Below are positions 9,677-19,137 of a DNA stretch of 64,000 nt, one piece after another. Position 1 is the stretch's first letter; the number at the start of each line of letters is the position of its first letter. Location: contig NZ_SZPQ01000017.1 in NCBI RefSeq assembly GCF_005217455.1, forward strand, positions 62,001 through 126,000, in the 5' to 3' direction. This DNA is from Martelella alba. GTDB taxonomy: Bacteria; Pseudomonadota; Gammaproteobacteria; Enterobacterales; Enterobacteriaceae. Under the pieces are notes generated by a model. The model was not told the origin of the DNA. It saw nothing but the letters and a program-made list of their open reading frames with translations, and made no database searches. The position numbers and the translations under genes are program-made.

Positions 9677-10114
9677 TCAATAAGTTAATGCTCTAGCCCA
9701 ATTTTGGGCATCTTCATCAAGTAGTTTAAAGATATATTCAAAGGTTTCTTTACTTTTCCTATATGGATCTGGTATATTTCTCTTCCCGCTCCAATGACCA
9801 AATAGCAAAATTTTCCCTCTGGTTAATGGTGCAATTTTGCAAATTTCATTTATATGCTTTCTTTCCATAACCAAAATCAATTCACATTTATTACACAATT
9901 CATAAGTGATTTTTTGAGGATGATGGCCGCTAATGTCTAGATTATGTCGTCTAGCAATTTCTATTGCATATGGATCTGCTGTTATGTTATTCAATGCAAT
10001 AATTCCTGCAGAAATGATTTCATTATTATGTGTATAATACTTTAGTAACCATTCTCCCAATGGGGATCGACAGATATTCCCTGTACAAACAACAAGTATT
10101 TTTAACTGTTTCAT
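9677..10114 (-). CDS. wzb: Low-molecular-weight protein-tyrosine phosphatase Wzb
   Basis: A 145-residue phosphatase (E. coli Wzb has 147). The catalytic P-loop CTGNICRSP (Cys10, Arg16) follows the first strand, and the general-acid loop DPYRKS is near the C-terminus. It dephosphorylates the tyrosine tail of Wzc. I start it at the ATG at 10114, giving MKQLKILVVCTGN as in known Wzb proteins. A longer reading from 10165 would overlap wza and add 17 residues with no counterpart. The ATG lies just past the wza stop (TAA at 10118-10116), so the two are tightly linked. Confidence 0.95.
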   Translation of the reverse strand: MKQLKILVVCTGNICRSPLGEWLLKYYTHNNEIISAGIIALNNITADPYAIEIARRHNLDISGHHPQKITYELCNKCELILVMERKHINEICKIAPLTRGKILLFGHWSGKRNIPDPYRKSKETFEYIFKLLDEDAQNWARALTY

Positions 10115-10115
10115 C

Positions 10116-11252
10116 TTACCAATCATGCACATCTTGAGCACTTTCAGATATATTGCGAGCTCCACTGATTGTAGGCACCAATTGACTGATAACTCTATTC
10201 CAGCGAGTTATTGGTGCAGTAGTGACGTATACAATATCATATGGTTTAAGTTTAAATTCTGTTGCCAGAATAAGGGACGTAGCATCTGAGAGATCTAGCA
10301 TATAAACATTTGCTAATTTATTTGATTTGTTGTTCTTAGATATAGGACGGATAACAAAGATACCCGTAGCATCTGATGTTGTTTGATTTATTCCTTCAGC
10401 ATTTCCTAACGCTTCTGTCAAAGTCATCCCACTTCGATCCATTTTCAATGTTGCTTGTTTTGTAACTTCTCCCATGACAAAGACTTTCAGTTCATCGTTT
10501 CTTGGAATATATAAGATATCTCCAGCATATAAGAGGTGGTTCTGTTCTAAATCACCATCTTGCATTAGTGCTTGTAAAGAAATCATTTCTTCTTTCCCGT
10601 TATGGGTTAATATTACATTTTTCCAATCCGCATTGGTACCTAAACCACCAGCATTATTAATTGCATCTAAAATAGTTAATGGAACATTCGAAATTGCTTG
10701 TTCACCCGATTTATTCACTTCGCCAGTAACATAAGCTTTCTGCGATCTAAATGCGGCCACACTAACGTCAACTTGTGGTGACTCTATATATTGCGCAAGT
10801 CTTTTACTTATTTCTTCTCTTATTTCATTTATTGTATGACCCGCAACATATACTTTACCTATATATGGGTAATAGATTGTTCCATCCGCTTGGACCCAGT
10901 TCCCAGAATCAGAAGCGCTACGATAAGTACCTGCAGGTGTAGTTAGTTCTGGATGCTCATAGACCGTAATATTTAATACATCACCTATACCGACCCTATA
11001 TTGGTATTTTGATATTTCTTCTTCTAATGTTTTATTATTTCTAGCAACATTTACCTCTGGCCTCAGCTGTTCTAGGACAGCTGGGGTGAGCTTATAGACA
11101 TTTACATACTTACCGATATCAAAATCTGAATCATCCTCTTTGATGATAGTTTTCCCACTTGTGGACATATTCATACCCGGAACCACCGTACAACCACTAA
11201 CCAACATTACCGACACCAAAAGCGGCATCAACTTAAGTTTTGTTTTCATCAT
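10116..11252 (-). CDS. wza: Outer-membrane polysaccharide export lipoprotein Wza
   Basis: A 378-residue OPX protein matching E. coli Wza (379) throughout. It has a lipoprotein signal with lipobox LVSGC (Cys21), the [24 protein letters not shown] polysaccharide-export motif, two SLBB-type repeats ([14 protein letters not shown] and [12 protein letters not shown]-like segments) and the [16 protein letters not shown]-terminal helix that forms the outer-membrane barrel. Octameric Wza is the exit channel for the polymer delivered by Wzc. It is the first gene of the leftward operon. Ribosome binding is weak (GAG about 12 bases upstream; MM start as in E. coli). A leader of nearly 600 bases with a JUMPStart element precedes it, implying RfaH-dependent expression. 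Note VFMG is written VFVMGEV in the actual protein. Confidence 0.97.
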   Translation of the reverse strand: MMKTKLKLMPLLVSVMLVSGCTVVPGMNMSTSGKTIIKEDDSDFDIGKYVNVYKLTPAVLEQLRPEVNVARNNKTLEEEISKYQYRVGIGDVLNITVYEHPELTTPAGTYRSASDSGNWVQADGTIYYPYIGKVYVAGHTINEIREEISKRLAQYIESPQVDVSVAAFRSQKAYVTGEVNKSGEQAISNVPLTILDAINNAGGLGTNADWKNVILTHNGKEEMISLQALMQDGDLEQNHLLYAGDILYIPRNDELKVFVMGEVTKQATLKMDRSGMTLTEALGNAEGINQTTSDATGIFVIRPISKNNKSNKLANVYMLDLSDATSLILATEFKLKPYDIVYVTTAPITRWNRVISQLVPTISGARNISESAQDVHDW

Positions 11253-11836
11253 TGAGTTTTCATCACTCTCGTCGTTGCTCGGCCAAAAAGCGTATCCATG
11301 TCTTTGATACCGCCTTCCGATAGGGTGTTAACGCCAAAAAAGCCCCAAAATAATGTACAGTGCCGCAAAGTACGTCCTTGGTGTTGGTGGTCCGCGCTCA
11401 TCGCCTGGCATCTCATCGATTGTCATTCACCGTAAAGATAGGACTACTTGAGCAAATATAGCTGAAAAATTCAACTGTTAAACTTATCATTACAATGATT
11501 CTCTCTTAAACCTATCTGCGCTGGCCGGTTGTGGGCACTCGACGTATGGCGCGCCTAGTGGATCCCGGCAACCGACGCTCAAAAATTAACCTATCAGGCG
11601 GAAAAAAATCTTTTTACACTAAAGTCCGTCGTCGCCGCGCCGATAGTACGGGTGGATGAATGCAGTGGAGATAACACAAGAAAAGGAAATACCACCATTT
11701 AATCGGTATCGATTCATAGATGGACCGGCGCGGATGCTGCCGGTTAGGATTGTTGGATACGGCCTGTCGACAAGGTCATTTTTTAAGCGGTGCATAAATT
11801 GTGCTGGGGAAGTGTGCGCGTTGAGTTTTCTCAAAA
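11253..11836 (-). promoter_or_regulatory. Long untranslated leader of the exopolysaccharide operon
   Basis: About 585 bases separate the ops element from the wza start. No convincing gene is present on either strand. The first bases downstream of ops form TTGAG-TTTT-CTCAA (11821-11834), a 5-bp stem with a 4-base loop. Long leaders behind JUMPStart are usual in RfaH-controlled capsule and LPS operons, where they contain Rho-sensitive or pausing sequence. I see no further strong hairpins with a U-tract here. Confidence 0.45.
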
Positions 11837-11870
11837 CACGCTACCGCCCTTGGCTTGTAGCTACCAATGT
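11837..11870 (-). promoter_or_regulatory. JUMPStart / ops element (RfaH recruitment)
   Basis: On the reverse strand the ops sequence GGCGGTAGCGTG occupies 11848-11837, an exact match to the known 12-mer. It is preceded by GGTAGCTAC at 11865-11857, the other conserved part of the JUMPStart motif. RNA polymerase pausing at ops recruits RfaH, which suppresses termination and links long virulence and surface-polysaccharide operons to ribosomes. Its placement upstream of wza and on the same strand fits that role. Confidence 0.9.
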
Positions 11871-12461
11871 ACTCTATCGCTGACGCTTAAAATATGTACA
11901 TTCCGGGGTTTCCAAGGCCCGCCGCTACGTGCCGCTGAGTGTTAGCTCAGTCACAAATCCAGATTTCACCGCTCGTTTTTTATCCAAAAAAGACACTATT
12001 GGCACAACATATGCCTCTTCGTTGTTATACTAATTATTAATTATCTCTTTACAAGGTTTCCCTGTCGGCTGCGTCACGTTTTAGGAATAAGACTACCCAT
12101 TTCAGTTTTTTGCCATTGGCCCCGTGCGCGATACGCCCGGCTAAGCGGTGGATTTTTCACCGGATCTTGCTGAGAAATAACAAAATCTTATTTTCTGACC
12201 CTTTCGCCGTTTTCGCCGATGAACGGGCAATTTTTCATCGATTTGTTCCTTTACAAACCACAATCTTCAAATCAATAAAAAATATTTAATTTGCATAGTT
12301 ATAATTGCGATAGTGAAATTTCGCATTTTCGTCATTTTTTAGTAACACAAGCCCGTTTCCCTATCCCTTGACGCTCGGCGACATGAACAACATTGCCTTT
12401 TCCCCTATTACCTTTCATGATTTGTGACATCATGCGTACTTAACTAAGGTATACCTCTACA
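11871..12461. other. Divergent promoter region between the wza leader and yegH
   Basis: About 590 bases with no supported gene. It must contain the leftward promoter of the exopolysaccharide operon and the rightward promoter of yegH. An AT-rich patch near 12020-12060 (reverse strand TTGTAA ... TATAAC, spacing longer than ideal) is a possible leftward promoter. I could not find a clear RcsAB box. The region 12255-12320 is also AT-rich ahead of yegH. Confidence 0.4.
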
Positions 12462-14042
12462 ATGGAGTGGATTGCGGATCCGACAATCTGGGCCGGGCTG
12501 GCGACATTAATTGTGCTGGAGCTGGTGCTGGGCATCGATAATTTAGTGTTTATCGCCATCTTGGCGGAAAAGCTGCCGGCGACGCAGCGTAACCGGGCTC
12601 GGCTGGTGGGGCTGGCGCTGGCGCTGATCATGCGGTTGGTGCTGCTGGCATCCATGTCCTGGCTGGTATCGCTTACCACGCCGCTTTTTAGCGTATTACA
12701 GCATCCCTTCAGCCCGCGGGATCTCATCATGCTGGCGGGCGGCGTGTTTTTGCTGTTCAAGGCCACCCTGGAACTCAATGACCGGCTGGAAGGCAAGGAC
12801 GAGGAGCAGGAATCCCAACGCAGGGGCGCGCGGTTCTGGGCGGTGGTGACGCAAATCGTGATCCTGGATGCGGTATTTTCCCTGGATTCCATCATTACCG
12901 CCGTCGGCATGGTGGATCACCTGGCGGTCATGATGGCGGCGGTGGTGGTGGCCATCGGCTTGATGATGTGGGCCAGCAAGCCGCTAACGCGGTTTATCAA
13001 CGCCCATCCCACCATCGTTATCCTCTGCCTGAGCTTTTTGTTGATGATAGGCTTTAGCCTGGTGGCGGACGGCTTCGGCTTTACCATTCCCAAGGGGTAT
13101 CTGTATGCCGCCATTGGGTTCTCGGTGATGATCGAGTGCCTGAACCAGTTGGCGCAATTCAATCGCCGCCGCTTCCTGGCCGGTTCCGTGCCGCTGCGCA
13201 AGCGCACCGCCGAGGCGGTGCTGCGGTTGCTGAGCGGCAAACACGAGGAAGCGGAACTGGATAGCGATACCTCCGCCATGGTCGCCGATAACGAAGGCGC
13301 GGGGCGGGAGGTGTTCAATGAGCAGGAGCGGCGGATGATCGAGCGGGTACTGGGACTGGCCCAGCGCGCCGTCAGTAGCGTGATGACCTCGCGTCACGAT
13401 ATTGAGCATATCGATTTGCGCGATCCTCCGGACGCCATTACCCGATTACTGACCGAAAACCAGCATACCCGGCTGGTTATCACCGAAGATACGTCCGCCA
13501 ATGAACCATTGGGCGTGGTGCATGTGATTGATTTACTCAATCAGCAACTGCGCGGCGAACCGCTGGATATCCGCGCGCTTATCCGCCAGCCGCTGGTATT
13601 CCCGGAACAGCTGTCTTTATTGCTCGCCCTGGAACAGTTCCGCGAGGCCCACACCCATTTCGCCTTTGTGGTGGATGAATTCGGTTCGGTGGAAGGTATT
13701 ATCACTCTAAGCGATATCATGGAAACCATCGCCGGACAATTACCCCTGGAAAACGAGGACGCCGACCCGCGCCATGATATCCAGAAAAACGCCGACGGCA
13801 CCTTGCTGGTCAATGGTTATCTGCCGCTGGAAGATCTGGCGAGCTATATCACCCTCCCATTGGACGAGCATCGCGATTATCATACCCTGGCCGGGTTGAT
13901 CATGGAACACAGCCAAACCATCCCAAGCGTGGGGGAGCAACTCGCCATAGGCGATTATCGGTTCACTATCGTCGCCATGGACGGCCACCGTATAGTCAAG
14001 GTACGGATAACGCCTTTGGCCGAAGCGGACTACGAAGTGTAA
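12462..14042 (+). CDS. yegH: Inner-membrane TerC-family protein with CBS and CorC domains (YegH)
   Basis: A 526-residue protein, one shorter than E. coli YegH. The first half has about seven membrane segments of the TerC family, beginning [29 protein letters not shown] with the conserved acidic GIDN motif. Two CBS repeats follow (about residues 305-430, e.g. [17 protein letters not shown] and [21 protein letters not shown]) and a C-terminal CorC/HlyC-type transporter-associated domain ([10 protein letters not shown] ... VKVRITPL). TerC proteins have been linked to metal ion transport; the substrate of YegH is not established. Gene order wza-yegH-asmA is as in E. coli. AAGG lies 13 bases before the ATG. 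Confidence 0.93.
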   Translation: MEWIADPTIWAGLATLIVLELVLGIDNLVFIAILAEKLPATQRNRARLVGLALALIMRLVLLASMSWLVSLTTPLFSVLQHPFSPRDLIMLAGGVFLLFKATLELNDRLEGKDEEQESQRRGARFWAVVTQIVILDAVFSLDSIITAVGMVDHLAVMMAAVVVAIGLMMWASKPLTRFINAHPTIVILCLSFLLMIGFSLVADGFGFTIPKGYLYAAIGFSVMIECLNQLAQFNRRRFLAGSVPLRKRTAEAVLRLLSGKHEEAELDSDTSAMVADNEGAGREVFNEQERRMIERVLGLAQRAVSSVMTSRHDIEHIDLRDPPDAITRLLTENQHTRLVITEDTSANEPLGVVHVIDLLNQQLRGEPLDIRALIRQPLVFPEQLSLLLALEQFREAHTHFAFVVDEFGSVEGIITLSDIMETIAGQLPLENEDADPRHDIQKNADGTLLVNGYLPLEDLASYITLPLDEHRDYHTLAGLIMEHSQTIPSVGEQLAIGDYRFTIVAMDGHRIVKVRITPLAEADYEV

Positions 14043-14108
14043 ACCGCTCTTGCGAATGGGCGAATGCCAGGGCGCCCTCCCCCATGACATCCTCGGCCCC
14101 AAACGGCG

Positions 14109-15950
14109 TCATAGCTTATCCAGCAGTTTTTGCACTTCTTTGTTTCGCGTGGAGTTCTGGTGTTTTTGCGCCCAGTCGTTCAGCCGGCGCCGGATTTCAT
14201 CTTCCAGTTGCCGGCGCATCAACTGATCCACGTGCAACTCGTACCCCAGCGCATCCCAGGGCCCGTAAACCCGTAACGGGATAGGGGTATTTATCAACGC
14301 GGCCACGCGGTCCGGGGGGCCTTGCCAACCCTTGAGCACCCGGATATCGAGATTAACGTCGCATTGCCGTTGCGGCAGGTTAAGCGTGCCGTTGCCGGTC
14401 AGGGCCAGCAGATCGGATTCGCCGGCCAGATCGCTTAATTGCAGATTGCCCTGCCGTAAGCTGGCCTGAGCGGTCAGTTGTTTGACCTCGGAATAGTTTT
14501 CGCTTTGTTCCTCGGCGCCGATGCCGTTGTTGCTGCGCGCCACCGCCCGCTGAATCAATTGCGAGATATTCAACCCCTCCAGACGGGCATGATCCAAGAC
14601 CATTCGGCCGTCGCCCCGCCAGTTTTCCGCGAAATCCCGGGCAGTCAGCGAACGGCCGGTGATGTCGCCTTGCACCGAGAGTTGTCCGGTCAGGGTTTGC
14701 GGCAGGGAAAAGGCTTGCAACAGGGGGCCCAGCGCCACCTGGTGGATATCCGGATGCAGCGTGAAGGTGGGTTGCGGCCCGGTGCTATCGAAGGTACCTG
14801 GCAAGCTAAACCGTCCCGCGCCCATTTTGCCGTCCAGGGCGTTGACGACCAGGTGGCCGCGCCGGTTATCGGCCCTGGCTTGGAAATCGGTGATGTTCAA
14901 TCCCCGATAGGTCACCTGATCGGCGGTCAGATTCAACTGGCCGTCAAACCCGTTAAGAAACGAGGGCGAACGATCGTCCACGGCGGAAATGATAATCGGC
15001 CGGCTGCCGCGGGAGCCGCCCGCATCGCCGCCGCTGCCGGCGCTATTGTCCGCTGAATAGCCGGTTAAGGCATCAAAGTTCAGATGCTGGGCGTTCAGGT
15101 CCAGTTGATATACCGGTATGCTATCCAGTTTGGCGCTGGCCTGGCCGGTGATATGGCTGTCGTTGGCGCTAAGGGACAAATTGGTGATATCAAGCGTCCG
15201 GTTAGTCTGTGAATAATCGGCGCTGAACGCGCCCTCGCCCTTGATGCCGCCGGCCGGAAAGCCGGTCCCCCGCAACTGATAGCTGACATTGTTCAGGCGG
15301 GCGGTGATCTGCCGCGGGTAGCGGCTCATATCGATTTTGCCGCCAAGGGACAAGGTGAGATCGCGCTGATCGCGGTTAATTCGGCTGGAGAAGGTGATGT
15401 CGCCCTGGCGGTGGCCGTTCTGTTCGATGTCCAGGTTGAGATCGCGAAAATTGATCTGCTCGTTGGGCTGCTTTTGCCAGACCAGCAAACTGTCGGTGAG
15501 TTTCAGGCTGGCAATGTCATAGGACCAGCCGGCCCGGAGTTCCGGCGCCAGCGTGCCGGCCGGCGGCGCGATGGGGGCGTTTTTCGGCTTGCGCTCGGCG
15601 CTGTCCGGCGTCAGGGTAATCACCGCGCCTTTGAGCATCACCTGCTTCACCGACAACTGGTGGGACAGCAGCGGCCAAAGCTCCACATCCAGCCGCATAT
15701 TCTCGGCGCTGACCACCGGCAGTTTGGCGCCAGGGGCGGTCAGCGTCGTCCGGCCGGCCAGGATGCTCAGTTGCGGCCAGACATGCCAGCGCAAATTGCC
15801 GTCCAGCACCAGATCATAGCCGCTGCGCTGTTTTACTTTGGCCACCATGTAATGACGAAATTCGTTGGGATTAATGAGCATCACCAACGCGGTGACGCCG
15901 ACCAACAGGACCGCCAGCAATATCACCAGCGTCGTCAATAATCTTCTCAT
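14109..15950 (-). CDS. asmA: AsmA, inner-membrane anchored outer-membrane assembly / lipid transport protein
   Basis: A 613-residue AsmA-family protein (E. coli 617). MRRLLTTLVILLAVLLVGVTALVMLINPNEFR gives one N-terminal membrane anchor. The long periplasmic part contains the conserved SGYDLVLDGNLRWHVWPQLSIL and LLSHQLSVKQVMLKGAVI segments, and the end RRLNDWAQKHQ...KEVQKLLDKL matches E. coli. AsmA-like proteins are thought to form beta-groove bridges for phospholipid traffic to the outer membrane. I use the ATG at 15950, which starts at the E. coli position and has GGGGA six bases upstream; an upstream start at 15995 would add 15 unrelated residues and run into dcd. A glycine/serine-rich linker (near residue 320) is longer than in E. 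coli. It follows dcd by 41 bases in the dcd-asmA order. Confidence 0.94.
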   Translation of the reverse strand: MRRLLTTLVILLAVLLVGVTALVMLINPNEFRHYMVAKVKQRSGYDLVLDGNLRWHVWPQLSILAGRTTLTAPGAKLPVVSAENMRLDVELWPLLSHQLSVKQVMLKGAVITLTPDSAERKPKNAPIAPPAGTLAPELRAGWSYDIASLKLTDSLLVWQKQPNEQINFRDLNLDIEQNGHRQGDITFSSRINRDQRDLTLSLGGKIDMSRYPRQITARLNNVSYQLRGTGFPAGGIKGEGAFSADYSQTNRTLDITNLSLSANDSHITGQASAKLDSIPVYQLDLNAQHLNFDALTGYSADNSAGSGGDAGGSRGSRPIIISAVDDRSPSFLNGFDGQLNLTADQVTYRGLNITDFQARADNRRGHLVVNALDGKMGAGRFSLPGTFDSTGPQPTFTLHPDIHQVALGPLLQAFSLPQTLTGQLSVQGDITGRSLTARDFAENWRGDGRMVLDHARLEGLNISQLIQRAVARSNNGIGAEEQSENYSEVKQLTAQASLRQGNLQLSDLAGESDLLALTGNGTLNLPQRQCDVNLDIRVLKGWQGPPDRVAALINTPIPLRVYGPWDALGYELHVDQLMRRQLEDEIRRRLNDWAQKHQNSTRNKEVQKLLDKL

Positions 15951-15991
15951 GCAGTCCCCATTTATCTTTCGCGCAACCTGCGTCGGCGTGC

Positions 15992-16573
15992 TCAATCTTT
16001 ATCAATACGGCTGGCGACGGCTCCCTGCTGGTTGCGATATTTGGCGTCCACGCGGCGGTTATAGGGCCGCGCGGCCGGACCGCTCAGCGGCTCGAAGCTC
16101 AGGGCGCCTATCAACATGCCGGGACGCAATGCCAACGGCAGTTTCCCTGAATTATAGAACTCCAGCACAATTCTACCTTGCCAACCGGGATCAATGCGAT
16201 GGGCGGTGACATGCACCATCAGCCCTAGCCGGGCCAGCGAGGAGCGTCCGTCCAGCCAACCCACCAGGTTATCCGGCAGTCGGACCGACTCATAAGTGAC
16301 CGCCAGCGCCAGCTCGGCGGGATGCAGGAAAAACGCGCCGCCTTCCGGCAACACGATCTCGTCGCTCATCACCCGGTCCAGAGCGGCGGTGACATCGTCC
16401 TTGGGGCCGCTTAAATCGATAAACGCGGCGTTATGGCCCTGAAACACCCGGAACTGGTTGCCCAGCCGGACATCCACCGTCGCTCCGTTGATGCGCTCCA
16501 CCGGGGGACGCGGGTTGATTTCCAGCCGGCCGTCGTCCAGCCAGGCTTCGATGTCACGATCGCAGAGTCTCAT
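15992..16573 (-). CDS. dcd: dCTP deaminase
   Basis: 193 residues, exactly the E. coli length, and nearly collinear: [38 protein letters not shown] at the start, [29 protein letters not shown] with the substrate-binding core, and the [18 protein letters not shown] end. The homotrimer deaminates dCTP to dUTP, the main source of dUMP for thymidylate synthesis. I start at 16573; the frame stays open to 16720, but the extra 49 residues have no counterpart in the family. It lies between udk and asmA in the same direction. Confidence 0.97.
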   Translation of the reverse strand: MRLCDRDIEAWLDDGRLEINPRPPVERINGATVDVRLGNQFRVFQGHNAAFIDLSGPKDDVTAALDRVMSDEIVLPEGGAFFLHPAELALAVTYESVRLPDNLVGWLDGRSSLARLGLMVHVTAHRIDPGWQGRIVLEFYNSGKLPLALRPGMLIGALSFEPLSGPAARPYNRRVDAKYRNQQGAVASRIDKD

Positions 16574-16646
16574 CGCGTGTTTCTCCATAAAACGCGGAAT
16601 GGTAAGCGGCCGAGGCCCGCGGGACGCTCGCCGCGGGCGAGGCGCA

Positions 16647-17288
16647 TTATTCCAGAAATTGACTGATTTTCGCCTTAAGAATATCAATGGCGATCCGGTT
16701 TTTACCGCCGCGCGGCACAATAATATCGGCGTATTGCTTGGAAGGCTCGATAAATTGCAGAAACATGGGACGCACGGTCTTTTGATACTGCTCCATCACC
16801 GATTCCATTGCCCGGCCGCGCTCGTTGACATCGCGCCGCATCCGGCGCAGCAGGCAGATATCGAGCGGCGTATCGACGAAAATGGAAAAATTCATCGCTT
16901 CCCGCAGCCGCACGTCGGTCAGCAGCAGGATACCTTCAAGAATAATCACTTTTTTCGGCGGCATGGTAATGGTTTCCGGCCGCCGGGTATGCTCCACATA
17001 GCTGTACACCGGCATTTCAATGGACGAACCGGACTTGAGCGTCTGTAAATGCTGGAACAACAGATTATGATCCATGGCGCTGGGATGATCGTAATTGGTT
17101 TTGACCCGCTCGCTCATGACCATATGACTCTGGTCCAGGTAGTAGCTGTCCTCCGGGATGATGCCGATGTGCTGATCGCCGACCTGCTCGCAGAGTTCCT
17201 GGTACAATGTGCTGGCAATCAGGCTTTTGCCGGACGCGGACGCGCCGGCAATGCCAATGATGACGCATGGGTGGGACTTCTCAGTCAT
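16647..17288 (-). CDS. udk: Uridine/cytidine kinase
   Basis: 213 residues, the E. coli length. The P-loop [11 protein letters not shown] is near residues 12-22, [11 protein letters not shown] is the nucleoside-binding segment, and [22 protein letters not shown] is the lid. It phosphorylates uridine and cytidine with ATP or GTP in pyrimidine salvage. The start at 17288 gives [15 protein letters not shown] as in relatives; the upstream in-frame start at 17348 would add 20 residues. It is followed by dcd, another pyrimidine gene, 73 bases downstream. Confidence 0.97.
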   Translation of the reverse strand: MTEKSHPCVIIGIAGASASGKSLIASTLYQELCEQVGDQHIGIIPEDSYYLDQSHMVMSERVKTNYDHPSAMDHNLLFQHLQTLKSGSSIEMPVYSYVEHTRRPETITMPPKKVIILEGILLLTDVRLREAMNFSIFVDTPLDICLLRRMRRDVNERGRAMESVMEQYQKTVRPMFLQFIEPSKQYADIIVPRGGKNRIAIDILKAKISQFLE

Positions 17289-17491
17289 ACAGTAAATGGC
17301 CTGATAAAAAGAAGGGAATTGCGTGGCGTACGCAAACGTCGCCGGCAATTATAAAGTGCCGGTTCCCTTGATGCCAGCGGTTGAGGCAAGGTAAATCTCC
17401 CACAACATGGCGTACTATTTGATAGGTGTATCACAAATTTAAGATAAATCACGCTAGAGCCTCGCCTGGCGATTGCGTAGAGTATCGCTTT

Positions 17492-17537
17492 GGGCACAGG
17501 TGCCCACGACACGCGCCGACCATGATGTCGGCGTTTT
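17492..17537 (+). promoter_or_regulatory. Two adjacent hairpins, the second terminator-like, ahead of the PAP2 gene
   Basis: GGGCAC-AG-GTGCCC (17492-17505) is a perfect palindrome. It is followed by CGCCGAC (17514-17520), loop CATGAT, GTCGGCG (17527-17533) and TTTT. The second hairpin has the stem and short U-run of an intrinsic terminator in the rightward direction, yet no rightward gene lies before it. It could be a leader attenuator of the gene starting at 17571 or a weak barrier to antisense transcription. Confidence 0.4.
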
Positions 17538-17570
17538 CCTGGGTTTATGATGGCGGATTCGGTTAACTGA

Positions 17571-18236
17571 ATGAATTGGCGCTGGCTGACATTTTTCGGC
17601 GATAGCACGCTGCTGTTGCCCTGCTCGGTGATTATCGTGGCGTTGCTGCTCTGGAAAGCCGACACCCGTCGCACCTGCTGGCAGTGGTTGCTGTTTTTCG
17701 GCGGCGCCGGCGCGATCGTTGTCGCCTCCAAATTGGCCTTTATGGGCTGGGGCATCGGCAGCCGGACTTACGATTTTACCGGATTTAGCGGTCATTCAGC
17801 GTTGTCGGCCAGTATCTGGCCGGTGATGTTTTGGATTTTGACCGGCCGCGCCCCGAGGGCCGCGCGTATCGCCGCGGTGGCCGGCGGTTATGCGCTGGCG
17901 CTGCTTATCGGCATTTCACGGGTGATTTTGCATGCCCATTCCGTCTCGGAAGTGGTGGCGGGTCTGACGCTCGGCTATACCATCAGCGCGTCGTTTCTGC
18001 TGCTGCAATATTCCCGCGGCACCCGTATCCGTCGCTTGTCGCTCGGGCAGTTGACCGCCGTGCTGATATTGCCGCTGCTGTTGGTGATGCAGGGCAAAAA
18101 AGCGCCGACCCAGAGTCTGCTGGAGCAGATCGCCCTGACTATCGCGCCGGTGCAACATGTTTATACGCGCGCTTACCTGCATCGGGGCGATGTTGGCTAC
18201 CATGGCCGGGATGGCGTGACCATTACACCGCAGTAG
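17571..18236 (+). CDS. PAP2-superfamily membrane phosphatase
   Basis: A 221-residue membrane protein with about five to six hydrophobic segments. It carries two of the three PAP2 phosphatase motifs: FSGHSALSA (residues about 70-78, the PSGH motif) and SRVILHAHSVSEVVAG (the SR-x5-H-x3-D/E motif, here ending in Glu). The first KX6RP motif is not evident, so the active site may be atypical. PAP2 membrane enzymes act on lipid phosphates such as undecaprenyl pyrophosphate or phosphatidylglycerol phosphate; the substrate here is unknown. It diverges from udk and is absent from the E. coli locus. No strong ribosome-binding site is seen, and a terminator-like hairpin lies just upstream. Confidence 0.8.
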   Translation: MNWRWLTFFGDSTLLLPCSVIIVALLLWKADTRRTCWQWLLFFGGAGAIVVASKLAFMGWGIGSRTYDFTGFSGHSALSASIWPVMFWILTGRAPRAARIAAVAGGYALALLIGISRVILHAHSVSEVVAGLTLGYTISASFLLLQYSRGTRIRRLSLGQLTAVLILPLLLVMQGKKAPTQSLLEQIALTIAPVQHVYTRAYLHRGDVGYHGRDGVTITPQ

Positions 18237-18314
18237 CCCAATACACCACAGTAGTTGACCGCAAACGAGTCAATGCTATCCCGCCGATGTTCCGCACGAA
18301 CAGGGGCGCCCCCG

Positions 18315-18340
18315 GTCAACCCGCCCGAAGGCGGGTTGAC
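18315..18340. terminator. Bidirectional terminator between convergent genes
   Basis: A perfect 11-bp stem, GTCAACCCGCC (18315-18325) and GGCGGGTTGAC (18330-18340), closes the four-base loop CGAA. On the reverse strand the loop is TTCG flanked by C and G, the extra-stable C(UUCG)G tetraloop in RNA. On the forward strand ATTTTC follows. It stands between the PAP2 gene (forward) and the reverse gene ending at 18345. Confidence 0.75.
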
Positions 18341-18344
18341 ATTT

Positions 18345-18878
18345 TCAGGGCATCCTGTCTTCCTCCGCCGACAGCACTTCTTCAAGAATTTTTACCCCAT
18401 CGGCGGTCCGTATCCAGCGCGGCGCCCGCAGTTCGCCGGATAAGTAGTTCATGAGTTCAAACAGCAATCCCTTGAAAAGCGGCTCCCTTTCCGGCCTGTA
18501 ATCCTTCTCCTCCAAGAGTTGCGCCAGTATTTGACAATATTCGCAAAGCAGGTCGGAGTCTGGTTCAAAGCAAGGCGCGGTCGTCGGCAGTTCATCCACT
18601 GTCAGGCTTTCAATCAGATTGGGCGGGAGGGGAGCATCCAGGGCGGGCCGCAACAATGCCAGTCCTTGAGAGAGCCGTGTGAGCAACGCCTGACACAGCG
18701 CGTCATCATGGCATTCCAGCAGTGCCTCGGAAAGCCTGTCGCAATGTTCGGCCAGTGTGATGAAATCCGTGGTGGAACGGATAGCATGGGAAAGTAATGC
18801 GTGAACGGAAGTCGGGGTCGTAGCCAAAGGGGCAGCCTCCACTAAGTGTTGTTGTGAATAAAGACGCAAGTGCGTCAT
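18345..18878 (-). CDS. Hypothetical protein, 177 residues
   Basis: I do not recognise this family. It is predicted soluble, acidic, leucine-rich and probably all-helical, with no signal peptide or membrane segment. Visible features are a helix pair around LAEHCDRLSEALLECHDDAL, a segment with Cys residues (SDLLCEYCQILAQLLEEK, about 108-125) and a C-terminus WIRTADGVKILEEVL. The codon pattern is normal for the GC-rich neighbours. It is transcribed away from the first rpn gene (259 bases between starts) and ends five bases before a strong terminator. The start at 18878 has only a weak GGCGG upstream; later starts are possible. Function unknown; a regulatory or partner role for the adjacent rpn genes is only a guess from position. 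Confidence 0.6.
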   Translation of the reverse strand: MTHLRLYSQQHLVEAAPLATTPTSVHALLSHAIRSTTDFITLAEHCDRLSEALLECHDDALCQALLTRLSQGLALLRPALDAPLPPNLIESLTVDELPTTAPCFEPDSDLLCEYCQILAQLLEEKDYRPEREPLFKGLLFELMNYLSGELRAPRWIRTADGVKILEEVLSAEEDRMP

Positions 18879-19137
18879 ATGCCGCCACTAAGTTTTTTGG
18901 GAGACCAATCCCACGCCTGATTTTGCAGGCGCAGACCAACAATACCGTTAACGGCGGTGAACTGCAACCCCTTCCGCCCTGCTTAGCCGGGGCCGGACAA
19001 CGTGGCTGGGGGTGGAATGCAACCCTTTCATAGCACTTGTGAAACGCATTCCATTTCTTACCCAAAGGCATGCCGTTTCCTTGGCCGGCATTCGGCGGTT
19101 TACCTCCCGTGGAATCACCCGCCGTTATCGTGGCGCC

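Noticed and set aside
11619-11834. Reverse 71-codon frame just behind the ops element, a possible leader peptide
   Set aside because: It begins with TTG, has no ribosome-binding site and resembles nothing known; the overlapping forward frame is equally open.
14478-15056. Forward 192-codon frame
   Set aside because: It is the shadow of asmA, which matches the known protein along its whole length on the other strand.
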